From Longibacter salinarum (GTDB lineage Bacteria; Bacteroidota; Rhodothermia; Rhodothermales; Salinibacteraceae): a stretch of 64,000 nt of DNA. This document shows, one piece after another, positions 1 to 7,975 of this stretch. The notes beneath the pieces were generated by a model that had not been told where the DNA came from, ran no database searches, and saw only the letters and a list, made by a program, of their open reading frames with translations. The stretch's first letter is position 1. The number at the start of each line of letters is the position of its first letter. The DNA lies in contig NZ_PDEQ01000005.1 in assembly GCF_002554795.1 (NCBI RefSeq), positions 1 through 64,000 on the forward strand. The letters are read 5' to 3'. The position numbers were made by a program, and so were the translations under genes.

Positions 1-243
1 TTTCAACTGCATCGCACGCGGCTGCAGGCCCCGGAGCGCATCGCGAGGCTCGTCCTCGTACTCAGCCTCATCTACGTCTGGCTCATCGCGGTCGCAAGCG
101 CCGTCGTCAAACGAGGCGACCGATGCTCCGTGGACCGATCCGACCGACGGGACCGAAGCTACCTTGCAATCGGCCTGCGATGGATCCGGCGATGTTTGCA
201 GAACGACGCCCCCATCGACATGCGATTTACCCCCTATTTTTGA
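1..243 (+). mobile_element. IS transposase, C-terminal fragment (IS4-like)
   Basis: The frame is open from the window edge to a TGA at 241-243 and gives 80 residues. The stretch KRGDRCSVDRSDRRDRSY followed by a hydrophobic run resembles the C-terminus of IS4-type DDE transposases, where a basic Lys/Arg/Ser segment precedes the last helices. The catalytic residues would lie upstream, outside the window. I cannot tell whether the element is intact. A strong hairpin terminator follows about 45 nt after the stop. The family assignment is by resemblance only. Confidence 0.6.
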
Positions 244-262
244 AAACTGTCCGGTAGCTAGG

Positions 263-286
263 GTTCAAGGTTCAGGGTTCAAAGTT
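263..286 (+). repeat. 7-nt tandem repeat (GTTCAGG type), short copy
   Basis: Three tandem variants of GTTCARR plus a partial unit lie just after the transposase stop. The same unit forms an eight-copy array at 7825-7880, so this is a dispersed repeat type found at gene 3' ends. Confidence 0.6.
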
Positions 287-287
287 A

Positions 288-324
288 GCGGCGCCCCGGT
301 CCATGGCTCGGGGCGCCGCTTTTT
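288..324 (+). terminator. Rho-independent terminator
   Basis: A perfect 11-bp GC-rich stem (288-298 with 309-319) has a 10-nt loop and runs directly into five T. On the opposite strand there is no T tract, so it should act on + strand transcription leaving the transposase. Confidence 0.85.
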
Positions 325-352
325 ATGTGTTGACGTAAGGGTCGCTCGCCCA

Positions 353-396
353 TCAACCCGTTCACACTTTAACACATCCATACCTCAACACACGCA
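353..396. repeat. 8-nt degenerate tandem repeat between convergent genes
   Basis: A pyrimidine-rich run of units such as TTCACACT and CATACCTC is similar to the arrays at 7904-7966, 46398-46461 and 49766-49912. It ends exactly at the stop codon of the CBS gene. Confidence 0.5.
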
Positions 397-825
397 CTAT
401 CGCGCAAGCAGGCGCTCTCGAAGCACGCTCTGCTCGGTCTCGACCTCTTCGAGGCGTGATTTCAGGAGGTCCCCAATGCTGACGATGCCGACCAGAACGC
501 CGTCCTCGAGAACAGGGAGGTGCCGAATGCGACGGCGGGTCATCGTCGACATCATGTCCTTCACTCCCTCATCCGGACTACACGTCACGACGGTCTGCTT
601 CATCACCTCGCGCACGCTTTGACTTAGCGTTCGAGTACCTTCCGTTGCGAGCCGTCGGATGATGTCCCGCTCGTCGAGAATACCGACAAGTTTGCCGTCC
701 CGCTCGACGACGAGCGCACCGATGTTGTGCTTTGACAGGAGGTTGACACTCGTCGCGATGAGTTCGTCAGCTGCAATCGTGACAGCGCCGGTGCCTTTTC
801 GTTTGAGAATCTCTCGGGCGTACAT
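397..825 (-). CDS. CBS domain-pair protein
   Basis: A 142-residue protein made almost entirely of two CBS motifs (about residues 10-60 and 75-130). The segments GALVVERDGKLVGILDERD and HLPVLEDGVLVGIVSIGDL show the typical beta-alpha-beta pattern with a G-I-(L/V)-(D/S) turn before the last helix. Stand-alone CBS pairs of this length bind adenine nucleotides and sense energy state or act as partners of other proteins. No partner domain is fused, and the next gene on this strand is about 370 nt upstream, so the target is unknown. The ligand is not deducible from the sequence. Confidence 0.9.
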   Translation of the reverse strand: MYAREILKRKGTGAVTIAADELIATSVNLLSKHNIGALVVERDGKLVGILDERDIIRRLATEGTRTLSQSVREVMKQTVVTCSPDEGVKDMMSTMTRRRIRHLPVLEDGVLVGIVSIGDLLKSRLEEVETEQSVLRERLLAR

Positions 826-1198
826 GGGAATGAGGCTCGCTGGATGGGGGAAAACGCATGGTCAACGATCACCGCGTGAGGAGCGCCCGTTCCGAGCACT
901 GTCGGGACATCGGGTATTGACGAATCGAGTGTCGCACAACACAACGCGAGCCAATTTGCCCTTGTACCGTCACACCGGGCACTCCATCACTTCGCGTCCT
1001 GCGACGCGGATCACACTTGCAGATTCAACTTCTTGGAAACTACACGAGTGTGGATTTCTTCGTCCTATACAAACGATCAGGGTGACGTAGGACTCTCCCG
1101 GATATGAATGAGGGAAAATCGATGATGCCCGAGGGTGGACAACCATCATCCAAATGGGTTCATGTCTTCCGGAGCACCCGGCATCCAGACCGCACGTG
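826..1198. other. Gene-free stretch (373 nt)
   Basis: Only short overlapping open frames without family resemblance are present. It must hold the promoter of the CBS gene and the 3' end of the 1199-1546 gene, but I could not single out a promoter or terminator. Confidence 0.4.
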
Positions 1199-1546
1199 CT
1201 ACATCCATCCGCTCCACCGCGCAAGCGTATACAGAAGACCGAGAGCGAACAGGCTCCCGAAGATCTGCTTGTTGTAGCGAGCCAGCCAGAGCGGGAGATA
1301 AATGTCGAAGTTGTCGGCGCGTTCATCCGTAAAACGCTCAGCAACGTTCGTTAACGGACAACGCCACTCATTGACGACGATAATGGCTACCTCCACAAGT
1401 ACGATAGCGACCAGCACCGCTGCGACATCGAACTCGCCACGCCACGCGTAAACCGGCAGGGCGAGAATGCAGCCGGCAAAGAAAGCCCAGGCGACGGTGT
1501 GGATCCCCTTGATAAGGCGCAATGCAACCTGAGGACGCATAACCAT
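1199..1546 (-). CDS. Small integral membrane protein
   Basis: A 115-residue protein with two hydrophobic spans near the N-terminus (about 15-35 and 42-60) and a third at the C-terminus (about 92-110). Between them is a conserved-looking loop NEWRCPLTNVAER, followed by an acidic segment (TDERADNFDIY). The Trp-Arg-Cys-Pro-Leu-Thr motif after a membrane span is reminiscent of DUF2784-type proteins, where a CPLT motif occurs in the same place; this is resemblance only. No function can be assigned. The gene stands alone, with about 100 nt to the hydrolase gene upstream on the same strand. Confidence 0.75.
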   Translation of the reverse strand: MVMRPQVALRLIKGIHTVAWAFFAGCILALPVYAWRGEFDVAAVLVAIVLVEVAIIVVNEWRCPLTNVAERFTDERADNFDIYLPLWLARYNKQIFGSLFALGLLYTLARWSGWM

Positions 1547-1649
1547 GACATCAGATGTGAGCGTGCGCGTGGCGACAGGATAAGCAAAGAACCTGAGACA
1601 TTTTACGTCAGAGTTGGCTCTCGCTCGCTCCCGTCCACCCGATGACGGA

Positions 1650-2516
1650 TTAAGCGGTCGCCCGATGTCCGTCCAGGAAAGACATCACCGCGGAATTGTA
1701 CGCAGAGGCATTGTCCTCGTGGATCAGGTGAGACGCTCCGGGAATATCGATGCGCTCGGTTCGTGGCAGCAGTTCCTCTAGCCGATCCACGAGTAGGTGA
1801 AAGACGGAGCGACTTGAGCCGCCCATCACGAGCAACGTCGGCGTCTGCATTTTTCGAAGTGCTTCATCATCCAGCTGAGGGAATCCCGACCCAACAAACT
1901 CAGCTCGGATGAGATTGTCGCGGACCTGCTGTTTTCTTTTCTCAGATAGATTCTGGTAGGTCGTTCGACCGAGAACCGCAGTGCCAAACCGTTGCATCAC
2001 CTGCTCCATGTCGCCGCGCTCGGCGGCTTTCTCGGCAGGAATGAGTCCGCTCGCACCCATCCTGAGAATCGCTAGGGCCGTCCGCGGCCGGGTCATAAAC
2101 AGCTTTAGTAGCTCCATCGGCTGCGGCGTGCTGCTAACGAACAGCGTAAGCACGGGCGGCTCTGAAAGAGCGAGCGTGCGAACGAGACCTAGATTCTCCT
2201 GAGCAAAAAGAAGAGAGACGAAAGCACCGTAGGAGTGACCGACGACATGCGCCGGCGTCGCATCAAGCACACGAACAATCTCACGCAGGTCGTCGACGTG
2301 CTCGAGCATCGAGTAGTCCGCCCCCGGAGGAATCGGCTCGTTCGGCCAGTGATAACGTCGACTGTAGGAAATGACGCGAAAGTGCCTGGAGAACGCCTCC
2401 TGCTGACGCTTCCACGTCCGACGATCGCTTCCGGAGCCGTGAACCAGGATGAGCGGCTCGCCGCGACCCGATTCGACATACTCGACCTCTGCGCCGTTCG
2501 CTCGTACTCGTGCCAT
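1650..2516 (-). CDS. Alpha/beta-fold hydrolase
   Basis: A 288-residue protein with the complete alpha/beta hydrolase layout: oxyanion-hole motif LVHGSGSDRRTW near residue 25, nucleophile elbow GHSYG near residue 95, and a C-terminal GASHLIHE supplying the catalytic His. A cap region rich in Arg/Glu lies between the elbow and the C-terminal strands. There is no signal peptide, so it is cytoplasmic. The substrate is not predictable. The ATG start fits the family start (MARVRANGAEVEYVESG, which leads into the first strand). Confidence 0.9.
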   Translation of the reverse strand: MARVRANGAEVEYVESGRGEPLILVHGSGSDRRTWKRQQEAFSRHFRVISYSRRYHWPNEPIPPGADYSMLEHVDDLREIVRVLDATPAHVVGHSYGAFVSLLFAQENLGLVRTLALSEPPVLTLFVSSTPQPMELLKLFMTRPRTALAILRMGASGLIPAEKAAERGDMEQVMQRFGTAVLGRTTYQNLSEKRKQQVRDNLIRAEFVGSGFPQLDDEALRKMQTPTLLVMGGSSRSVFHLLVDRLEELLPRTERIDIPGASHLIHEDNASAYNSAVMSFLDGHRATA

Positions 2517-2959
2517 AACCTCCCGGTCGTTATCCGAAGGCGTCCGGTCTCACGAACCAGGCGTTACGACGTGGACCCCTTGCCACGACCGTAAGCTACC
2601 GCGGAAATATCGAGGCCATTTCCCCTGTGTCTGTCTACGTACTCTGTAGAACGACGGGAAAAACCGACCGTTCTCTCGCACCGGGAAGCGTGGGAATGCG
2701 CCGATACTCGCTTCAGAGCGAATCGGACCGGCGATTGTCCGACCGGCGAAGACGACCAAAACCCGTTCATCGGATGGATCGCGAGAAAGACCGGACAGAA
2801 AGTCCCTTCAAAATCAGAGCTGAAGGTCTTTCGCCGACACACGCAGTAGACACAGCGAGCGAGATGCGCGACATCTCGATGTTTTGATCCTCGCGAGGAC
2901 CGACCGGCGGGAGGTCCGTACATTTGGATCTTCGAGGGCTGTCCGCCCGCGCAGCCCCC
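2517..2959. other. Gene-free stretch carrying a dispersed-repeat copy
   Basis: 443 nt with no credible gene. Its last part (2893-2947) is a copy of a 55-bp repeat also found at 16371-16425. In the + frame the repeat stays open to a TAA at 2961, so it may be the tail of a decayed gene. Confidence 0.45.
2893..2947 (+). repeat. 55-bp dispersed repeat, copy A
   Basis: This aligns without gaps to 16371-16425 with 45 of 55 identical bases. Both copies can be read as a peptide containing EDR-x-AG-x-PY and EGCPP, with a stop codon soon after. See the findings. Confidence 0.55.
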
Positions 2960-3403
2960 CTAAATTCCCATCACGCCGATCAAGAAATACGTCAGTATGA
3001 TCGCAGCGAGGCCAGCCCCCGCACTCGTCGCCCATCCGAGTGCACGTGAACGCGTCCATCCACTGATCCCCAGGCTCACGAGCAGCGCGGAGATCCCGAG
3101 CAGAAATGCCTGTCCGGAGAGGCGAAAAGCTGTGAGAAGCGGTCCAGGCATCTGCGCCTGTCGACCCATATCCGGGCGCTCGGCTAACCAGATCACACCC
3201 CAGGCACCCGCAACGGTCGCCACGAGAAGCGACAGAGCCGCCGTCACGGCCGCTCCCGCTGCCCACGTCACCGTCCGCTTCATTATCTCACTCTCTGCTC
3301 CCATCTGAAGCCATCCGATGGCCAGCGAGATCGAGAAGCCACCGAGCACGGCGCTGATGAAGGCCAACTGATTCTGTATTTCAGCAGCGGATTCAGGAAT
3401 CAT
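2960..3403 (-). CDS. Membrane protein of unknown function
   Basis: 147 residues from the ATG at 3403, chosen because the upstream in-frame extension (MCFLLVQPILDY...) does not look like part of the protein and MIPESAAEIQNQ makes a natural amphipathic start. There are four hydrophobic segments: about 12-32, 45-70, 88-110 and 120-145. The pattern of a soluble N-terminal helix followed by four spans suggests a small inner-membrane protein. It follows the M14 peptidase gene on the same strand by 71 nt and may share its transcript. No family is recognised. Confidence 0.7.
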   Translation of the reverse strand: MIPESAAEIQNQLAFISAVLGGFSISLAIGWLQMGAESEIMKRTVTWAAGAAVTAALSLLVATVAGAWGVIWLAERPDMGRQAQMPGPLLTAFRLSGQAFLLGISALLVSLGISGWTRSRALGWATSAGAGLAAIILTYFLIGVMGI

Positions 3404-3474
3404 GGTTTGTGGAGAGCGTCGATAATCGAGGATGGGCTGTACGAGCAGAAAGCACACCGTCCTCTCGCGTGGGC

Positions 3475-6030
3475 CTACTGCCCGACGAAGAAGACAGCAT
3501 TCGCGAACGGGATGAAGCCCCCGTACCAGAAGCCGCGAAAGAGTGGATTGCCGGAAAAGTACACGACGGTCCCGTCGCCGATCGACTGGGTGCCAAACAC
3601 GAGCGTCTCATCGAGCCGGTCCTGCGCCTCATGACCCATGAACCCCGTCACCGGCTCACCATCGGCCAGCGTGGCGACATTCCACCCGTCGTCGGCCTTC
3701 AGGTAGGAAACAGCGTCGTCGCTGCGCTTCAGGGCGTAGTACGTTTCGCCCACCCCAAAACCGAGAGGATGACTGGTATCAACGGATGCGCGGTGGATGC
3801 TTCCGGGTGTTGCCGACGTCAGGGCATCGCGCGACCGATCCGCGTACCGGCGGGGTACGGCCGTCGTATCGGCTCCATGCGATGCCATCTCGATCGCAAA
3901 CGGCGTGTGCCCGGCCAGGGCTTTCGTCGCTCCTCCCATCGTGACAAGACGCCCGCCCTCGCGGACCCATTCAGCCAGCATGCTTCGCTTCTCTTTGCTA
4001 TCCCAGTCTCCCGCCAGATTCGGCAGAACCAGAACGTCAACGTCCTCGAGCGCCCGTGCGTCTGCATCGTCCGTATCGATCAGCGTCACCGGGTACTCGA
4101 ACTGATGATCAAACGCGTACCAGACCTCACCGACGCGATAGGGACTTAGCGGCGACCCGCTGAGGAGTGCAACGTGGGGCGCTTTGATCGGGCGAACGCT
4201 CGACGACCCAAGGTCGGAGCCCCGATCCACGAATCCGCTCGCTACGCCGTGGAGCGCCCGGTTGTGCTTCGACGCAATGCGACGCACCTCCCGATCGAAG
4301 GCATCCTCCATCTCGAGATTATCGGCGCGGGGAATGATCAGAGCGCCGGCGTCATACGACTGCCCCTCGTGCTCGAACGGCTGCGTGGCCAGGCGAACGC
4401 CGAATCCTTGATGCAACAATTCGCCGAGGAACCGAGCATCCGCGCGACTGCCCCAACGCGTGATGTACGCGTACGACGATTCGCCGCCCTCGCCCATCTG
4501 CCGGGACGAGGCCTCACCGATGGAACCGGAGGTCGCTGGCAGGTCTCCCGTCACGGCCACGGCTTCGAGTCCGTACGCATAGGGCAGTCCCCACGACGTA
4601 ATATCGTAGGTCAGCGAGTCGATGATCGTCGTCCGCGGCTCGAGCAGCACCTTGGCCAGTCGCGACTTCGGTTGAGCGGCAGGCACGAGCAGGTCTCCAG
4701 CCGAAACGTTCGCGCGGTCCATTTCCCCCGTTTCATAGCGGAGGCCACTCACGGTGCCGTCTTCTGCAACACGTCCATATTCGATCTTCTGACGGTCGAG
4801 ATGGGCAGCCACAGCACGGAGACGGTCCCCGGAGGCATCTGACTTAATCACGAACCCACTGTATTCTCCCGGCGGGTTCTGCTGTGCCGTCTGGTAATAG
4901 CGGGAAAACTCTTCCTGCACCGTCTGGTGGTTCTCCGCTGCGACCTCTATGGTCGACATGCCCGCCGTGTGGTGGTGTGCAATCCGGTCGCCGAGTGTGA
5001 GAGTGTCGCCGGTTGCCGTGATCACCTTCAGGCCCGCGCGGCCGGACCCGCCCTGTTCGTAGGTCATGCCGATGGCTCCGTTGAAGATCGGCCACGTATC
5101 CCCGTATCCAGGATAGAAGAGATCGAACACTTCGCGCGTGAAGTAAAGCCACCCGTTTTGATCGAAGTACCGAGCGTTGTTGCGACCGATCGCGAACTGA
5201 AAAGAGCGTTGCCAGTCGGTGATGTCTTCGTGGAACGGGTCCGCCGCCGGCGCAAAATAGTAGGGATCATTGATGCCCTGCTCATGAAAGTCGACGTGGA
5301 CGTGCGGCATCCACTCGTGGTACACGGCCAGACGCTGTTGCGTCTCCGGCTGCACGCCCCAGGCCCAGTCCCGGTTCAGGTCAAAGTAGTAGTGGTTGCT
5401 CCGACCGTTCGGCCACGGCTCGTTGTGCTCGCGAGCGATCTGTCGAGCACTGGGCGTCCGTCCCACCGTCCGCTTGTACCACTGCACGTAGCGCTCACGC
5501 CCGTCCGGATTCAGGCAGGGGTCGAGGAGAATGACCGTGTCCGAGAGCCATTCGCCCGTGCGATCGTTCAATGGATCCGCCATCTCAAACAGCGTCTGCA
5601 TGGCCGCTTCGGTCGAGACCGACTCGTTGCCGTGGACGTTGTAGCTGAGCCAGACGACGGCTGCAGACGGTCCCTGCACTCGCCCGTCGGCCATTCCGGC
5701 GCGCCGAAGGTTGTTTTTACGGATCGCATCAATCTGATCGTGGTTTTCGGGGGAAGCCAGCGTCGCAAGCAAAAGGGGGCGACCTTCCACGCTCATGCCA
5801 TACTGCTGAAGCGTCACCCGCGGCGAGGCCTCCGCTACGTGCCGGACGTAGTCAACCACGCGATGATGCGGCGTAAATTGTTGACCGAGATCATACCCGA
5901 GGTAGGCTTTCGGAGACTGAAGCGTCGCCGGGGCCGTGGCCGCATTCTGAGCGACCGATGCCGGCTGCGAAATGCCCATGATGAGGGCAACGATCAAAAA
6001 TGCAGCGGCGACGTGAGGGCGTGCGTGCAT
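3475..6030 (-). CDS. Secreted M14-family zinc carboxypeptidase, large form
   Basis: An 851-residue protein with a Sec signal peptide (about 1-28, cut after an SVAQ-like site). The M14 domain follows: HGNES supplies zinc ligands His133 and Glu136, NPDGRERY lies near 174-181, the third ligand is probably His249 in DFHEQG, and the catalytic Glu is probably Glu325 in TYEQGGS. The remainder (about 400-850) includes a segment resembling the GATase1-like C-terminal domain of long M14 peptidases in Bacteroidota (VDVLVLPNLAGDWDSKEK and GGRLVTMGGAT). It should be exported and cleave C-terminal residues from peptides outside the cytoplasm. Substrate specificity is unknown. Confidence 0.9.
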   Translation of the reverse strand: MHARPHVAAAFLIVALIMGISQPASVAQNAATAPATLQSPKAYLGYDLGQQFTPHHRVVDYVRHVAEASPRVTLQQYGMSVEGRPLLLATLASPENHDQIDAIRKNNLRRAGMADGRVQGPSAAVVWLSYNVHGNESVSTEAAMQTLFEMADPLNDRTGEWLSDTVILLDPCLNPDGRERYVQWYKRTVGRTPSARQIAREHNEPWPNGRSNHYYFDLNRDWAWGVQPETQQRLAVYHEWMPHVHVDFHEQGINDPYYFAPAADPFHEDITDWQRSFQFAIGRNNARYFDQNGWLYFTREVFDLFYPGYGDTWPIFNGAIGMTYEQGGSGRAGLKVITATGDTLTLGDRIAHHHTAGMSTIEVAAENHQTVQEEFSRYYQTAQQNPPGEYSGFVIKSDASGDRLRAVAAHLDRQKIEYGRVAEDGTVSGLRYETGEMDRANVSAGDLLVPAAQPKSRLAKVLLEPRTTIIDSLTYDITSWGLPYAYGLEAVAVTGDLPATSGSIGEASSRQMGEGGESSYAYITRWGSRADARFLGELLHQGFGVRLATQPFEHEGQSYDAGALIIPRADNLEMEDAFDREVRRIASKHNRALHGVASGFVDRGSDLGSSSVRPIKAPHVALLSGSPLSPYRVGEVWYAFDHQFEYPVTLIDTDDADARALEDVDVLVLPNLAGDWDSKEKRSMLAEWVREGGRLVTMGGATKALAGHTPFAIEMASHGADTTAVPRRYADRSRDALTSATPGSIHRASVDTSHPLGFGVGETYYALKRSDDAVSYLKADDGWNVATLADGEPVTGFMGHEAQDRLDETLVFGTQSIGDGTVVYFSGNPLFRGFWYGGFIPFANAVFFVGQ

Positions 6031-6199
6031 AAAACGTCAGGGCTTCATTGAACGGGAGCCCTAAAGACTACGCCTTAGCACACTAAGAGGAAAGAGCCAG
6101 GGGTGAGGCGCAGTTGAAACGTGATCGGAACCTTTTTTACCACATGGAGATGCAGACCTTCCGCCACGCTGATTCGATCAGTCATTTATCTCCCCCGTC

Positions 6200-6487
6200 A
6201 TGGCCGACATCGAAATTTCTCGCTCGCATTCTCTCGGTACCTCTGGTGCTCGTACCGCCGTCGAGAAGGTTGCGTCCAAGCTCCACGAAAAGCTGAATGT
6301 CGACACGGAATGGCAAGGCGACACACTCCATTTCGAGGGGAACGGGGCGAACGGCAATATCGAGGTGAAGGAGCAACACGTTTATCTGGCACTGAACCTC
6401 AACTTTGTGCTCAAATCAATGAAGGGTTGGATTCGAAACGAGGCGGAGAAATATCTCGATAAGTACCTTGCGCAAGCTAGCGCGTAG
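6200..6487 (+). CDS. Polyhydroxyalkanoic acid system family protein
   Basis: A 95-residue protein resembling the PHA_gran_rgn family. It has an N-terminal ISRSHSLG, a central helix, a beta-stretch HFEGNGANGNIEVKEQHVYL, and a C-terminal amphipathic helix ending in EKYLDKYLAQ. Family members lie near polyhydroxyalkanoate genes in proteobacteria and have a poorly defined role. No PHA synthase or phasin gene is in this window, so a storage-granule role here is only inferred from family. The gene is single and is followed closely by the convergent DinB-like gene. Confidence 0.75.
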   Translation: MADIEISRSHSLGTSGARTAVEKVASKLHEKLNVDTEWQGDTLHFEGNGANGNIEVKEQHVYLALNLNFVLKSMKGWIRNEAEKYLDKYLAQASA

Positions 6488-6503
6488 ACGTACCCTGGCA
6501 CGT

Positions 6504-6998
6504 TCAGCCGTCGGCATGGTCGCCCCACGCATCGAGTTGTCGACGGATCGTGATGATCTGGCCGATGTGATAGGCATTGTGGTCGGCGACGAGCAGTGCT
6601 TCACGCAAATAGGTCTGCTCGTCCCCATGAGGAACGGGTTCGTAGAGATCGATGGAATCGTCGCGTACCATGTCGCAGATCGACTCCAGGTCGGTCCGAA
6701 ATCCCTCGACGGAGGACGTCCACACGGTGTCGTCATCTGGAGCCGACGCGTCCGGCCAGTAGTCGTTCGGCCACTCGCGCTCCGCATACTCCGGTGCCCT
6801 GCAGAACTCCAGAATATCGCGCTGAGCGATTCGCATGTGCTCTACTTGCTCCCACACGGAGTACGGCAATCCTTCCGGTCGAACGCCTCTCAGCTCGGGC
6901 GCCAGACCACCGATCGCATCGTCGAACGTCGCATGAGCCTGTCGAGCGGTTAGAAGGTTGAGAACGTGGTGGCGCAGAGCGTCTTCACGGTCAGCCAT
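6504..6998 (-). CDS. DinB-like / damage-inducible superfamily protein
   Basis: 164 residues from the ATG at 6998; the upstream extension is rejected because the DinB-like helix begins at MADREDALRHHVLNLL. The four-helix-bundle pattern is visible, with metal-ligand candidate histidines in the second helix (VEHMRIAQRDILEF) and the C-terminal motif ADHNAYHIGQIITIRRQL, which is typical of DinB_2 proteins. Family members are metal-binding thiol transferases or unknown stress proteins. The substrate thiol cannot be inferred. It is convergent with the PHA-type gene, 16 nt apart. Confidence 0.88.
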   Translation of the reverse strand: MADREDALRHHVLNLLTARQAHATFDDAIGGLAPELRGVRPEGLPYSVWEQVEHMRIAQRDILEFCRAPEYAEREWPNDYWPDASAPDDDTVWTSSVEGFRTDLESICDMVRDDSIDLYEPVPHGDEQTYLREALLVADHNAYHIGQIITIRRQLDAWGDHADG

Positions 6999-7164
6999 GG
7001 GTCGAAACGTTAGCAGAAGAAAGGAGCGGCAATCTTGCTCAGTACAAACGGGTTCTTCGCGTCTGATCCCCAGCGCCACGTTGTTTGTTCAGGAAAGAAC
7101 ACTCAGTCGCGCAGCGAATCAACACCCGAACACGTAAACACCCAGTTTCCTCAACACCTTCGCC

Positions 7165-7824
7165 ATGCCCGCCTTCTTGAACTGGCGACGGGTCGTCGCC
7201 GTCCTTGTGATCGCGTGGAGCGGCCTGCTGATGGTCAGTTGTGGGCTTCCCCACGTGACGGTGGAAGATGACGGTCCGCCGGTGCACGACATATACGTCG
7301 TCGAATACGGCTGGCACGCTGGGATCATCATCCCGACGCAATCCCTCCCCTCCGATGCGCTCCCGGCATTTCCGGGCGTTCCCGCGTCCCCGTTCATTGA
7401 CGTCGGCTGGGGCGAAGCGCGCTACTACCCATCGAGCGACCCCGGCACCCTAACGCTTCTCAGGGCAGGTCTGTGGCCCACGTCGAGCGTCGTGTACGTC
7501 GTCCCCATCTACGAGCGCCCACCCCCATCCAGTCGAGGAAGTAAGACCGTCCGCCTGCGGGTGAGTGATGCCGAGCTCCGCGCCATGGCGAACGCAATCC
7601 GATCGTCGATGCGCGTAACGGAGGACGGATCCGCCATTTTCGCCGCCGAGGGACACGCGCAGAATAGCCGCTTCTTCGAGTCTCCCCTTTCGTATCACGT
7701 TTTCAACAACTGCAATCACTGGGCGGCTGCAGTGCTCCGGGCGGCCGGATGCGACACCTGGCCCCGCTACACACTCACCGTCGACCGCGTCATGCGCCAG
7801 GCCGAGGAATGCTCGCGGCGATGA
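7165..7824 (+). CDS. DUF2459 family lipoprotein
   Basis: A 219-residue protein with a lipoprotein signal ending LLMVSC-G, so the likely lipidated Cys is near residue 27. The DUF2459/TIGR02117 pattern follows: HDIYVVEYGWHAGIIIP, VGWGEARYYPS and a C-terminal FNNCNHWAAAVLRAAGC. The last motif (Asn-Cys-Asn-His-Trp) and the early His are the conserved residues of the family and resemble a papain-like/NlpC-type Cys-His pair; function is unproven. It lies alone, and its stop codon is followed immediately by the 7-nt tandem repeat array. Confidence 0.88.
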   Translation: MPAFLNWRRVVAVLVIAWSGLLMVSCGLPHVTVEDDGPPVHDIYVVEYGWHAGIIIPTQSLPSDALPAFPGVPASPFIDVGWGEARYYPSSDPGTLTLLRAGLWPTSSVVYVVPIYERPPPSSRGSKTVRLRVSDAELRAMANAIRSSMRVTEDGSAIFAAEGHAQNSRFFESPLSYHVFNNCNHWAAAVLRAAGCDTWPRYTLTVDRVMRQAEECSRR

Positions 7825-7880
7825 GTTCGGAGTTCAGGGTTCAGGGTTCAGGGTTCAGAGTTCAGAGTTCAGAGTTCAGT
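7825..7880 (+). repeat. Tandem array of eight 7-nt GTTCAGR units
   Basis: Starting at the first base after the stop codon, the units are GTTCGGA, GTTCAGG three times, GTTCAGA three times and GTTCAGT, in perfect 7-nt phase. The progressive change of the last base from G to A suggests slipped-strand growth. A shorter array is at 263-286. Confidence 0.9.
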
Positions 7881-7903
7881 GTCCGAAACGGCCGTTACGG
7901 ACA

Positions 7904-7966
7904 AACACTTGAATACTCTCACACCCACACACTTCCAAACGTTCACACTTCCACACCTCCAAACCG
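7904..7966. repeat. 8-nt degenerate tandem repeat between convergent genes
   Basis: On the minus strand the units read GGTTTGGA, GGTGTGGA, AGTGTGAA, CGTTTGGA, AGTGTGTG and GGTGTGAG, in a clear 8-nt phase. It sits between the 3' ends of the DUF2459 gene and the SulP gene. The same unit type appears at 46398-46461 and 49766-49912. Confidence 0.75.
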
Positions 7967-7975
7967 AAATCCGTA

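Noticed and set aside
6114-6462. Alternative + strand frames around the PHA-type gene
   Set aside because: The 6200-6487 frame has clear family resemblance; the other frames are shadows of it.
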